Positions 16,576 through 24,160 of a stretch of 64,000 bases of DNA are shown in pieces. Position 1 is the first letter of the stretch, and every line of letters starts with the position of its first letter. Origin of the DNA: Idiomarina sp. PL1-037 (GTDB lineage Bacteria; Pseudomonadota; Gammaproteobacteria; Enterobacterales; Alteromonadaceae); the NCBI RefSeq assembly GCF_034422975.1, contig NZ_CP139873.1:2740935-2804934 (forward strand). The letters run 5' to 3'. The notes under the pieces are model-generated. The model did not search any database. It was not told the origin of the DNA and saw only the letters and a list, made by a program, of their open reading frames with translations. The position numbers and the translations under genes were made by a program.

Positions 16576-17856
16576 TTAAAACTTATCAAATACAGAACCG
16601 TTATCCGGACTGAATAACTTACTGTAGAGCTTAGTCGCGTAATTGTCTGTCATGGCTGAAATATAGTCGCAAATAACGCGTTTGGGGTTTTCTGCGTTTT
16701 GATACTTTTGCAGAGTAGAACCCGGCAGCAACTGTTCAGGGTTTTCGCTCAGTACCTGAAACAACTTCAGTATCATCATTTGGCCTTTGTACTCCAGAAC
16801 CTGCACCGAAGAGCTACGAATAACATGCTTAAACACAAAGTCCTTCAGCACTTGCAGAGTATGTTCAATGTGTTCCGGAAGGCTTGCCTGCAGATCTAGC
16901 GAGGGCGATTCAAACAAGTTCTGTTCTGTAACTTCAATGGCATCCACAAAATGCCCGACAAGTTTACTAATTGCATGCTTGCGTGCCCGCTCTTGCGCTG
17001 AAAAAAGTGCTTCGGTATAAAAGCGCTCTTCCTGCATAATAACGCTGTTGTCGTCCAGCACCGCGAGTACGTCTTCGCGCCACTGCTTTTCAGTTACCAG
17101 ATTCAGCGCCAGTGAGTCTTCCAAATCGTGCACGCCATACGATATATCGTCTGCCAGTTCCATAATAGAGGTATCAAAAGCTTTATATTGCGCTTTGGTT
17201 TTCCCCTCATTCGTTTTAGAGGAGCGAAAGGTCGCTTTGTCTTTGGGAGTCAGCGGTTCCAGTATCCAGTCCAACACATCATTTTCGTCGTCATGAATAG
17301 CTTTGGGCGGTTTAAAAGCACTTAAGTGGTCTTCGGCAGAAAATGAGCAAGTACTAACTTCGCTATGCAACACTGGATACTTAAGCACGCCGAGTAAAGT
17401 GCGCCGGGTTAAATCCAAACCGTCGTGGTCGGAATACTCGCCCAGCTTAGAAATAATACGCAGCGTCTGGCCGTTGCCTTCAAAACCACCATTGCCATGC
17501 ATGTGATAGTTCAGTGCTACTTCTCCACCATGCCCGAACGGAGGGTGACCAATATCATGGGCCAGACAAATGGCTTCAATTTGAAAATAAGACGGGATAT
17601 GCATCGAAATAGCGTCGTTCTCTGCATACTTTTGCTTTAACTTCTCACAAATGCCCGAGCCAATCTGAGCCACTTCCATAGAGTGCGTTAAGCGCGTGCG
17701 ATAAAAGTCACTTTCGCCCACACCCAGCACCTGAGTTTTTGCCTGCAAACGGCGAAACGCCGACGAGTGAATAATACGCGCCCTGTCACGCTGGGCATCG
17801 CTGTCCGGCGTAGCCGAATTAAAGGTCGTAGTCTTTCCTGAGCGGCGTTTAAGCAT
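16576..17856 (-). CDS. dgt: Deoxyguanosinetriphosphate triphosphohydrolase-like HD protein
   Basis: A 426-residue HD-superfamily phosphohydrolase. The N-terminal AFRRLQAKTQVL, RTRLTHSMEVAQIG and AHDIGHPPFGHGGE blocks are the metal-binding and catalytic signatures of dGTPases, and DISYGVHDLEDSL is the second metal block. The enzyme cuts dGTP into deoxyguanosine and triphosphate, and some relatives act on other dNTPs. Such enzymes set dNTP pools, and related ones deplete nucleotides during phage infection. The length is shorter than E. coli Dgt (about 505) and closer to the general bacterial dGTPase-like branch. It is convergent with the protease and upstream of an HTH-type gene; no operon partner is evident. 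Confidence 0.92.
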   Translation of the reverse strand: MLKRRSGKTTTFNSATPDSDAQRDRARIIHSSAFRRLQAKTQVLGVGESDFYRTRLTHSMEVAQIGSGICEKLKQKYAENDAISMHIPSYFQIEAICLAHDIGHPPFGHGGEVALNYHMHGNGGFEGNGQTLRIISKLGEYSDHDGLDLTRRTLLGVLKYPVLHSEVSTCSFSAEDHLSAFKPPKAIHDDENDVLDWILEPLTPKDKATFRSSKTNEGKTKAQYKAFDTSIMELADDISYGVHDLEDSLALNLVTEKQWREDVLAVLDDNSVIMQEERFYTEALFSAQERARKHAISKLVGHFVDAIEVTEQNLFESPSLDLQASLPEHIEHTLQVLKDFVFKHVIRSSSVQVLEYKGQMMILKLFQVLSENPEQLLPGSTLQKYQNAENPKRVICDYISAMTDNYATKLYSKLFSPDNGSVFDKF

Positions 17857-17930
17857 AGCAAAATGTCTTCGTTTGTTTTTTTCAGTTACTCACAGCAAAA
17901 CAAATTTTTGCGGGTTTGCCCAGAAAAACC

Positions 17931-18419
17931 TCAATAAACCCGCCGCTTCTGTTGCTCGTAATTGAGTGTCATAGCGGCTTTCGCTAGTTCAATTTCACAT
18001 TCTGGAATATCGCGTAGCTTTTCCTGACGGAAATATTCAAGCAGGTGGCACAAATGCCAAAGTGACGGGTTGCCCTCATGCACCGGTAGTGGAAACTTCT
18101 CCAATTCCAGATCCCGTACTTTCCGCAGATATTGCCTGCTCATATCGAGTTGCTCACCAGCGCCTGACAAGCCAACCAAATCCGGGCCTATTTCAACCAG
18201 CTTAGCTTGAGGGATTATTTTTTGAACATCAGATAACGCAGAGCGAATTGCCTCTGTTGCATTATTTGATTCACGTACAAAATTTAACGCCAATCGACCC
18301 GCAACTCCCACGCCAATAATTGCATCATCACATCCGCCGGCAAAAATCTGGTTGCTAAGATCATCTGTCTTCAAATCTGTAGGGATGACAAACTTCAGCG
18401 TAAAGTCATATTCATTCAT
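17931..18419 (-). CDS. Predicted HTH DNA-binding protein (antitoxin- or regulator-like)
   Basis: A 162-residue protein. The N-terminal half (FTLKFVIP, AGGCDDAIIGVGVAGRLALNFVRES, ALSDVQKIIPQAKLVEIGPDLVGL) matches a family I recall being annotated as DNA-binding protein. LDMSRQYLRKV (about residues 110-120) looks like the recognition helix of a Xre/MerR-like HTH. I cannot name a partner toxin. The ATG at 18419 is chosen because a near-perfect ribosome site (AAAGGAGG) lies 8 bases upstream; a GTG at 18428 would sit within it. A promoter with TTGACA, 17 bases and TATTCT lies directly upstream, with an 18-bp palindrome over the -35, which suggests autoregulation. Confidence 0.75.
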   Translation of the reverse strand: MNEYDFTLKFVIPTDLKTDDLSNQIFAGGCDDAIIGVGVAGRLALNFVRESNNATEAIRSALSDVQKIIPQAKLVEIGPDLVGLSGAGEQLDMSRQYLRKVRDLELEKFPLPVHEGNPSLWHLCHLLEYFRQEKLRDIPECEIELAKAAMTLNYEQQKRRVY

Positions 18420-18453
18420 TGTCGTCACCTCCTTTAATCATCTCAGTAACAGA

Positions 18454-18491
18454 AGAATAGAGCTCCACTCTGAGGTTGTCAATTGACAACC
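18454..18491 (-). promoter_or_regulatory. Promoter with overlapping 18-bp perfect palindrome
   Basis: GGTTGTCAATTGACAACC (18474-18491) is a perfect palindrome. Its centre supplies a consensus -35 (TTGACA, minus strand, 18477-18482). After exactly 17 bases comes TATTCT (18454-18459) as -10. The expected transcript starts about 26 bases before the ATG at 18419. A protein bound to the palindrome would block polymerase, a classic autorepression layout. Confidence 0.65.
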
Positions 18492-18610
18492 GGAGATTTA
18501 ATGGCACACCTCTTGCTGTTTCTTTTCCAAAAGCATCGTTAACGCGCAAATTGCGCATAAAACAGGCAAGCTTTTGCCACCCAGCAGGCAACTTTTGGTA
18601 TGGAGGAATC

Positions 18611-19279
18611 ATGAACATTAACTCACTAATCAACAGCGTAAGCCAGTCAACACCTGCAATGGCTAAAAACGAAACCAATCAAGGACCGCTTGATAACAAG
18701 GCTGAACAGAAAAAAGCACAAGAAGAAAAAGAGACATTAATAGAGAAAGCTTATCGCAGCATGCTGCTGAACCGGATGGGTGTTGATACCGAAAGGCTCG
18801 AAGAAATTGAAAAGAAAATTGAAGAGCTAGAGAGTCAAGACGACCTGAGCAAAGATGACAAAGATAAACTGGAAAGTCTGATGTCCGCGCGCGACCAGCT
18901 GTTTGAAGAAGCTATGCGCCGCCAGGCTGAAGGCGGCAATGACGGTAAGCAACCCATTAGCCCCGGCGATATCCAAAAAATAATAACCGAGGACTTTAAC
19001 CCACGGGAAATATCACCTAACGACATGAGTAAGCTTGCAAACCAGTTGTTTGAGGCCGGTGCAATTAGCGCACAGCAACGCAATCGCATGGATTTTCACA
19101 CGGCTAAAACCGACCAGCAAAACACCTTAATGTCCGAACCTGAGCAAATTGACCCGGATGAACCCATGAACTTTGTGAAGCATTGGCAGGATCGCGTCAA
19201 AGCCAACGAACACTTCGACGCGTCACCACAAGAAAAGGCATTAGCCCAGGGTGTATTGGACGTTTTGCGGCAAGTCTAA
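18611..19279 (+). CDS. Coiled-coil protein of unknown function
   Basis: A 222-residue soluble, charged protein I do not recognise. Residues 1-35 are polar, and a strongly helical, coiled-coil-prone region rich in E, K and L spans about 45-105 (EKAYRSMLLNRMGV, ERLEEIEKKIEELESQ, SARDQLFEEAMRRQ). A conserved-looking segment follows (FNPREISPNDMSKLANQLF; GAISAQQRNRMDF). No signal peptide or membrane helix is visible. The start at 18611 has an excellent GGAGG ribosome site, whereas an upstream extension lacks one. Its 5' region is shared with the divergent HTH gene, and its stop overlaps the convergent yafO stop by 4 bases. Confidence 0.7.
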   Translation: MNINSLINSVSQSTPAMAKNETNQGPLDNKAEQKKAQEEKETLIEKAYRSMLLNRMGVDTERLEEIEKKIEELESQDDLSKDDKDKLESLMSARDQLFEEAMRRQAEGGNDGKQPISPGDIQKIITEDFNPREISPNDMSKLANQLFEAGAISAQQRNRMDFHTAKTDQQNTLMSEPEQIDPDEPMNFVKHWQDRVKANEHFDASPQEKALAQGVLDVLRQV

Positions 19280-19674
19280 TACCGATTACGGAATTTTTCT
19301 GCCATTGTTCCTAGAGGTAGCATGATCGCACTGCTCCATGCTTTGTTGTGAGCAGGAGGATCAAGAATTATCATAAGCAAATAGCAGCTGGGCGTCATAG
19401 CTGCCGAACAATAGACTAAGTGCGTATCACTTTTCTTAGCAAACTGAATGCAATGCAAAGGCCAAGGCTCATCGGGATCTTGTAGATGCAAATGCATTAC
19501 TTCATTGTCACGAAGAACCGGAAAGGTATCTGGGTGATCGTAACGTTCATCGCGCCCGAACAGGTCAGGCACGCCCTCACCACTTTTATAACGCTTAAAG
19601 TCTTTTACTAATGCATCCAGTTCAATATCAGTTAATTGCTGACGAATCTGTTTGCTTTTAAAAACCCGAATCAC
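19276..19674 (-). CDS. yafO: YafO-family type II toxin (ribosome-dependent mRNA interferase)
   Basis: A 132-residue protein that aligns well by eye with E. coli YafO: start RVFKSKQIRQQLTDIELDALVKDFKRYK, then PDLFGRDERYDHPDTFPVL, HLHLQDPDEPWP, THLVYC and the ending MAEKFRNRY. YafO associates with the ribosome and cleaves mRNA just downstream of the start codon. It begins with GTG overlapping the antitoxin stop (GTGA), so production is coupled to its antitoxin. It is convergent with the coiled-coil gene, and the stops share 4 bases. I see no frameshift, and the length matches an intact toxin. Confidence 0.9.
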   Translation of the reverse strand: MIRVFKSKQIRQQLTDIELDALVKDFKRYKSGEGVPDLFGRDERYDHPDTFPVLRDNEVMHLHLQDPDEPWPLHCIQFAKKSDTHLVYCSAAMTPSCYLLMIILDPPAHNKAWSSAIMLPLGTMAEKFRNRY

Positions 19675-19964
19675 TCTTCAAAGTCATCCAGATCAGACTT
19701 TTTCGCTTCATCTAAAAGCTTCTCTGCGTCAGCGCTAATAGCTTTTAGGCGCGCTGCTGTCGGCCTAAAAAGGGACTCTACTTTAGGGTTACAGGCTTCC
19801 AACTGGCGCACCATGGCTTCAAATAACTCGGCACCCACCATATAACCAGCGGTTTTATTGTGGGAAAGTACCGCCACAGGCTCAGCTTCAAAATACTGGC
19901 AGGGGTGCTTGCGCACGTCACTGGCAGATACCGTTTTTTCAGCCAATATAGTTTGTGTGTTCAT
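19671..19964 (-). CDS. yafN: YafN-family antitoxin (Phd/YefM fold)
   Basis: A 97-residue antitoxin preceding and overlapping yafO by 4 bases. The N-terminal part (LAEKTVSASDVRKHPCQYF, PVAVLSHNKTAGYMV) is the Phd/YefM DNA-binding fold. The C-terminal part (FRPTAARLKAISADAEKLL, LDDFEE) matches the toxin-neutralising tail of E. coli YafN. As in other such modules the complex is expected to repress its own promoter. GAGG lies 6 bases before the ATG. In E. coli yafN-yafO are part of the SOS-linked dinB operon; here dinB is absent and no LexA box is obvious. Confidence 0.9.
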   Translation of the reverse strand: MNTQTILAEKTVSASDVRKHPCQYFEAEPVAVLSHNKTAGYMVGAELFEAMVRQLEACNPKVESLFRPTAARLKAISADAEKLLDEAKKSDLDDFEE

Positions 19965-19998
19965 ACTTTACCTCACCACTTTTATACCTATTGACTAA

Positions 19999-20028
19999 AT
20001 TATAGCCATAAAAAATACGCAATTACAA
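19999..20028 (-). promoter_or_regulatory. Predicted promoter of yafN-yafO
   Basis: Minus-strand TATAAT (19999-20004) with TTGTAA (20023-20028) 18 bases upstream. It lies about 35-65 bases before the yafN start in an AT-rich region. Confidence 0.5.
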
Positions 20029-20065
20029 ACAAAATAATATACATAAATATGTACAATTTAATTTT

Positions 20066-21211
20066 CTATCTGTTTTTCAAATCACTATTCTGTGCTTCAA
20101 TTTCACTGATGTACTTTGACTGATGCTCGCGTGCGAGCTGCACGGCTTTATTCGAAGCCTTTAGCGCACTCTCGTTGTTGTCATTCATTGAATAAACCGT
20201 TGCAAGGCTGTCCCATAAAATTTCGGACTGGTCGAAGACCTCAACGCCTTTCTCCAGAATTGCCTGTCCCCAGTCAACTTTGCCTTCATAAGCGGCCTTT
20301 AAGCCATAGACGTTGTACTGGTGAACCGACATAGGAAATTCGTAACCCACTGTCTTTTCGTAATCAGCGTAGAACGCCTGCAACTGCTCCAGCGACTTAA
20401 TCTCAATGTTAGGTACCGCATTAAATCCACGAAAAACGGATTTAAGCCCCTCGACATTGCCGATTAGTGGCGTGCTGTCATGGGTTTCGCTGGGGAACTG
20501 CTTTGCTTCCCAGTCAAAAGCCGATTCCGGCTTCGCTTCCAGCACGTTCAATAAACGCTCATAGCTCTCGGCCATTTCATTGGGCTCATTCGCCATACTG
20601 ACAAACCAACGTACCGCCGGTTTTTCTGCCTCTTGCTCTGCCACTTTTATGTCTTTTATAAGCGCAAAGTCATCCCACCAAAAGCTTGGACTAACCGATA
20701 TTGCAGCGTTGATAAAATCCGAATGGTGAGTCGCCAGATAACCGGTGTAGAGCCCCGACAGCGAGTGCCCGGTAACCACCGTATAAGGCGACACTCTGAA
20801 CTTTTTCTGCAACGCTGGCATCAGCTCATCTCGCAAAAACTGGGTGTACTGCTCTGCACCGCCAGAGCGGTCAGCGTAGGCCTCCATTTTGGTGTGAGTA
20901 AAGCGCTTTAAGCGGTTCTTAGCACTGACCCCAACAACAATCATTTCCGGCACAATAGAAAACGTACTTAAAAAATTAACGTTGCCCGCTATGTGCTCAA
21001 ACTGCGTTGAACCGTCCATAACCAGCAGCACCGGATACTGGAAACTGTCTGAATGCTCATAGCTTTCCGGTAAAGCAACCCGCGCCGTTATCCCTTCATC
21101 AAGGAGCTTAGATTCCATAGTGAAGATTTCGGACGCGTGCACGCTGGCAGCGGTGAATAGAACAAAAAGACAGACGAATGAATGGGTTAAGCTTTTAAAG
21201 GAAAGGGCCAT
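20066..21211 (-). CDS. Exported alpha/beta hydrolase of the esterase D (PF00756) family
   Basis: A 381-residue protein with a signal peptide ending about VHAS (residue 27). The hydrolase domain shows PVLLVMDGSTQF, IVVGVSAKNR, the nucleophile elbow GHSLSG with Ser150, and ISVSPSFWWDD. The catalytic His is probably in ETHDS. After the hydrolase domain (about residue 280) a TPR-like helical tail follows (VYGLKAAYEGKVDWGQAILEKG; ILWDSLATVYSMNDN). Family members include siderophore esterases (Fes, IroE), but also many general esterases. With TonB receptors 7 kb away, a siderophore role is possible but unproven. The ribosome site is weak, so the start is likely rather than certain. Confidence 0.85.
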   Translation of the reverse strand: MALSFKSLTHSFVCLFVLFTAASVHASEIFTMESKLLDEGITARVALPESYEHSDSFQYPVLLVMDGSTQFEHIAGNVNFLSTFSIVPEMIVVGVSAKNRLKRFTHTKMEAYADRSGGAEQYTQFLRDELMPALQKKFRVSPYTVVTGHSLSGLYTGYLATHHSDFINAAISVSPSFWWDDFALIKDIKVAEQEAEKPAVRWFVSMANEPNEMAESYERLLNVLEAKPESAFDWEAKQFPSETHDSTPLIGNVEGLKSVFRGFNAVPNIEIKSLEQLQAFYADYEKTVGYEFPMSVHQYNVYGLKAAYEGKVDWGQAILEKGVEVFDQSEILWDSLATVYSMNDNNESALKASNKAVQLAREHQSKYISEIEAQNSDLKNR

Positions 21212-21256
21212 GAGATCAGTAAGTTACTGGGTAGTGAGGGTATATTAGAACTATTT

Positions 21257-21276
21257 GGGGGCGGGGGCAATTGGGG
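21257..21276 (+). other. G-rich tract in the gap between esterase and HNH genes
   Basis: Three G runs of 5, 5 and 4 bases within 20 bases (21257-21261, 21263-21267, 21273-21276), unusual in this roughly half-GC region. It lies 46 bases upstream of the esterase start, on the strand opposite to that gene. It could fold as a two- or three-tier G-quadruplex; no function is shown. Confidence 0.35.
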
Positions 21277-21321
21277 AGCGGAGATGTAGATGTGCTACCT
21301 AAGCCTCTTAGTTATTCCCTT

Positions 21322-22182
21322 CTAATAACTACGAGTCTGCTTAAAAATCGTGTCCCTATGGTATTCGAGATAATCATTGGTTCTTACAGGAAGTTCTCGC
21401 AGCTCCATAGCGGTATCAATTCCTAACTTCTGATATTCCCAAGGAGACAATTGATTAGAAAGAACAATTTTTCTGTTCTGTCGAAATGTAACTATCCCCT
21501 CATCAAACAATCGGTCTAATGCAGGAGTAAGAAGTAAACCATTATATGCATCTAGCCGCTCACCGTCTGAGCTCTTCGACCATGGCTTAATATGAGATGC
21601 TAGCAACACTTCCTTTTTCCCAACTCCCGTTACCGCGCACGACTTCCACTTTTTCATCAACTGTCGTCTAAAGTGTCGCTGACCTACCCGAGCATCGATT
21701 ATCGTTTCTCGTGTAGTATCTAAAGGTGAGCCATAGAGTTCAATTAAAGACTCTTTTAACTCCTTTTCATCAGATGACTCATATTGATTTATTAAAAATT
21801 GAAATTCACTCGGTTTATCTTCCTTTTCTTTGAACTGGATTAGAGTCAGCAGCCCCTTGTAAGTGAAAGCATCACGATGGTGATCTCGGTAAAACAAGTG
21901 AACTTCATCAGAGTTTACGTGAACATTCGCTATTCTACTGTCATTTGCGTGCCCTTTTTCTCCTTCCCAGTAAAGCACATCGCCTAATATATGATCATCA
22001 TAAGGTGTCGAGTCGTCACGCTTATTGTGGGTCACAAACAGAATAATAATATTCGCATTAGCCGGCGTGAAAACGCCTCTAGCTATAGCTTGTGGCCCAC
22101 CGAGCCCCCATATATCAGCTAACTGAGGCCGCGTGTAGGCTTTATTAATCCCAATATTTTTGAAAGAAATAGGCAACGGCAC
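21322..22182 (-). CDS. HNH endonuclease (HNH_2 type), possible restriction or defence nuclease
   Basis: A 286-residue protein. The C-terminal HNH_2 domain is clear: FRRQLMKKWKSCAVTGV, ASHIKPW (His197), AYNGLLLTPALDRLFDEGIVTF (Asn214 and Asp223/Asp227 region). The N-terminal 150 residues (YTRPQLADIWGLGGPQAIARGVF, VLYWEGEKGH, VHLFYRDH) resemble the recognition-type domains found with such nucleases. Base composition is visibly more AT-rich than the neighbouring recD. It lies 37 bases downstream of recD on the same strand. No methyltransferase is adjacent, so it could be a modification-dependent restriction enzyme or part of a solitary defence locus. The target is unknown. Confidence 0.8.
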   Translation of the reverse strand: MPLPISFKNIGINKAYTRPQLADIWGLGGPQAIARGVFTPANANIIILFVTHNKRDDSTPYDDHILGDVLYWEGEKGHANDSRIANVHVNSDEVHLFYRDHHRDAFTYKGLLTLIQFKEKEDKPSEFQFLINQYESSDEKELKESLIELYGSPLDTTRETIIDARVGQRHFRRQLMKKWKSCAVTGVGKKEVLLASHIKPWSKSSDGERLDAYNGLLLTPALDRLFDEGIVTFRQNRKIVLSNQLSPWEYQKLGIDTAMELRELPVRTNDYLEYHRDTIFKQTRSY

Positions 22183-22219
22183 TAACCTTAGAGTTTGTAC
22201 GAAATATCTTACCTAGAAA

Positions 22220-24160
22220 TTAGCATGCTTTATTGTTTAGTCCTAATGCAAACCTACCCACCAAACTCAACCGCTCCTTAGCCCGAGTAATCCCGGTATA
22301 CAGCAGTTCTTTGCTTAGCACAGGACTGTCGTGATCAGGCAGTACCATCACGGTGTGTTTGAATTCGGAGCCCTGAGACTTATGTACGGTCATAGCGTAC
22401 ACGGTTTCTATGTGGGTGAGGCGGCTGGGCAGTACCCAGCGCACGCCTTTATTTTCAGACTTGTTGACCTGGTCGGGAAAGGCGACGCGCAGGTGCCCGT
22501 GTTCGGGGTCTTTAAAGGTTAGGCCAATGTCGCCGTTGTTCAGCTTCAGTCCGTAGTCGTTTTTGGTGACCATAACGGGCCGGCCTTCGTACCAGGTGTT
22601 GGCGTTTACGCCGAGTATGTCGCCGACTTTTTGGTTAACGGCTTTTACGCCCCAGGGCCCTTCGCGCAGGGCGGTGAGGATTTGGAAGTTCCCTAGGCTT
22701 TGTAGGGCTTCCTGGGCAACTTCGTTGATGTTGTTGGCATCGGTGGTGGTTTCGGTATTGTTCCTGACGTGGAACGTCAGGCTACCCGAAACCGCAAGGT
22801 TTCGTTTAACCAGAGCTTCGAAGGCTGGGTCGTCTAGGCTGCTGACTTCATACAGGCTAACCGGGTAGTCTTCATCGGCGTTTTTGGATTTTTCGAGTTC
22901 CTGTTTTGTTGCGGCGTTGTCTTGTCGATTAATGGCGTTGGCCAAGTCGGCGATAGGGCCTTTAAAGCGATAACTTTTGCGGAATTTCACCACGTGTTGT
23001 AGGCGTTGCTCGCCGTTGTCGTCTAATAAGTCGTCTGGGAACTCGGGTGTATCGGCGACTTGCTGCAGCCACCGAGCGGTTTCTGTGTGGTAGCGGCCTT
23101 GGTCCGCGCCTTCACACAAATTGCCTAGCACGGCGCCGGCTTCTACGGAGGCAAGCTGGTCTTTATCGCCAATGAGCACCAAGCGCGCATTTTTGGGTGT
23201 GGCTTTTAGCAGCGCGGTCATCATTTCAATGTCTATCATTGAGGCTTCGTCGACTATCACCACGTCGGTGCGCAGTGGGTTGTCGGCGTGGTGTTTAAAG
23301 GCGCGCGAGTTCGGTTTTACACCCAGTAACCGGTGCAGGGTTTTACCTTCAGGTTTTATTGAATCTAAGGCGCCTTTCAGGCTGGCGAGCTTTGCATCAC
23401 CCCGCAGCCTATTCAGCTCGCTTTCTATCGATTCGGTCAGCCGCGCGGCGGCCTTACCGGTAGGCGCTGCCAGCGATACGCGCAACGGCGGTAAACCCAG
23501 AAATAAAGTCTGATGCTGCAATGCGGTTAACAGGCGCACCACGGTGTAGGTTTTACCGGTGCCAGGCCCGCCGGTTATGACGCTAAAGCGGTTACGCACG
23601 GTATTGGCGCAGGCCACGCGCTGCCAGTTAATCTCATCCGTCTTTTCACCACCGGCTTGAGCAAACAACTTGGCCAACGTGCTTTTCAGTAAGTCGTCAT
23701 TAGTAACCGGGCGATCGCTCATGCGCGCCTGCAGGTCACGCTCTATAAAGGCTTCGTACTGCCAGTAACGGCGCAAATACAGTTTGCTGCCACTTAACAC
23801 CAGTGGCTGGTTGCCTTTACCGTCGGAATCGACGCACTGGCTTTGGGTTAATGCCGCTTCCAAACCGGTACCAAACTGACGGAACAACTCACTAGGGGCA
23901 AGGCAGTTCGGTGAATAGCGGTTCTCGGGTGGTAAATTCAGCACGGTCTCGGGTTCTTTCTGTAACGCTTTTATATCAATACTGGTGTGCCCGCGCCCGG
24001 CTTCGTGCGAGGCACACAGGGCTGCCAGTAATACCTCACTGCGCGTTTCTCCGGCTTGCTGCAAAAACTCGACAAAGGCCAGGTCTATAGAGCGTATCCA
24101 ACCGGCATCGCGCCAGTCACGCAGGGCTTCAAATAAGGTGTTTGAGGTTACTTCTGTCAT
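22220..24160 (-). CDS. recD: RecBCD subunit alpha, RecD helicase
   Basis: A 646-residue SF1B helicase, the fast 5'-3' motor of the RecBCD enzyme that processes double-strand breaks and degrades foreign linear DNA. Walker A is GGPGTGKT (residues 197-204). Also visible are VSLAAPTGKAAARL (motif Ia), VVIVDEASMID (motif II), LIGDKDQLASVEAGAVLG (motif III), and MTVHKSQGSEF with YTGITRAKE (motifs V and VI). Its ATG overlaps the recB stop (ATGA), so it is translationally coupled as the last gene of recC-recB-recD. Length is slightly above E. coli RecD (608). Confidence 0.97.
   Translation of the reverse strand: MTEVTSNTLFEALRDWRDAGWIRSIDLAFVEFLQQAGETRSEVLLAALCASHEAGRGHTSIDIKALQKEPETVLNLPPENRYSPNCLAPSELFRQFGTGLEAALTQSQCVDSDGKGNQPLVLSGSKLYLRRYWQYEAFIERDLQARMSDRPVTNDDLLKSTLAKLFAQAGGEKTDEINWQRVACANTVRNRFSVITGGPGTGKTYTVVRLLTALQHQTLFLGLPPLRVSLAAPTGKAAARLTESIESELNRLRGDAKLASLKGALDSIKPEGKTLHRLLGVKPNSRAFKHHADNPLRTDVVIVDEASMIDIEMMTALLKATPKNARLVLIGDKDQLASVEAGAVLGNLCEGADQGRYHTETARWLQQVADTPEFPDDLLDDNGEQRLQHVVKFRKSYRFKGPIADLANAINRQDNAATKQELEKSKNADEDYPVSLYEVSSLDDPAFEALVKRNLAVSGSLTFHVRNNTETTTDANNINEVAQEALQSLGNFQILTALREGPWGVKAVNQKVGDILGVNANTWYEGRPVMVTKNDYGLKLNNGDIGLTFKDPEHGHLRVAFPDQVNKSENKGVRWVLPSRLTHIETVYAMTVHKSQGSEFKHTVMVLPDHDSPVLSKELLYTGITRAKERLSLVGRFALGLNNKAC

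Noticed and set aside
18412..18678. A minus-strand open frame of 88 codons directly upstream of the HTH gene that could have been a small toxin
   Set aside because: No ribosome site stands before any of its ATGs, a good promoter for the HTH gene lies inside it, and it overlaps the start of the divergent coiled-coil gene. The perfect ribosome site at its end serves the HTH gene.
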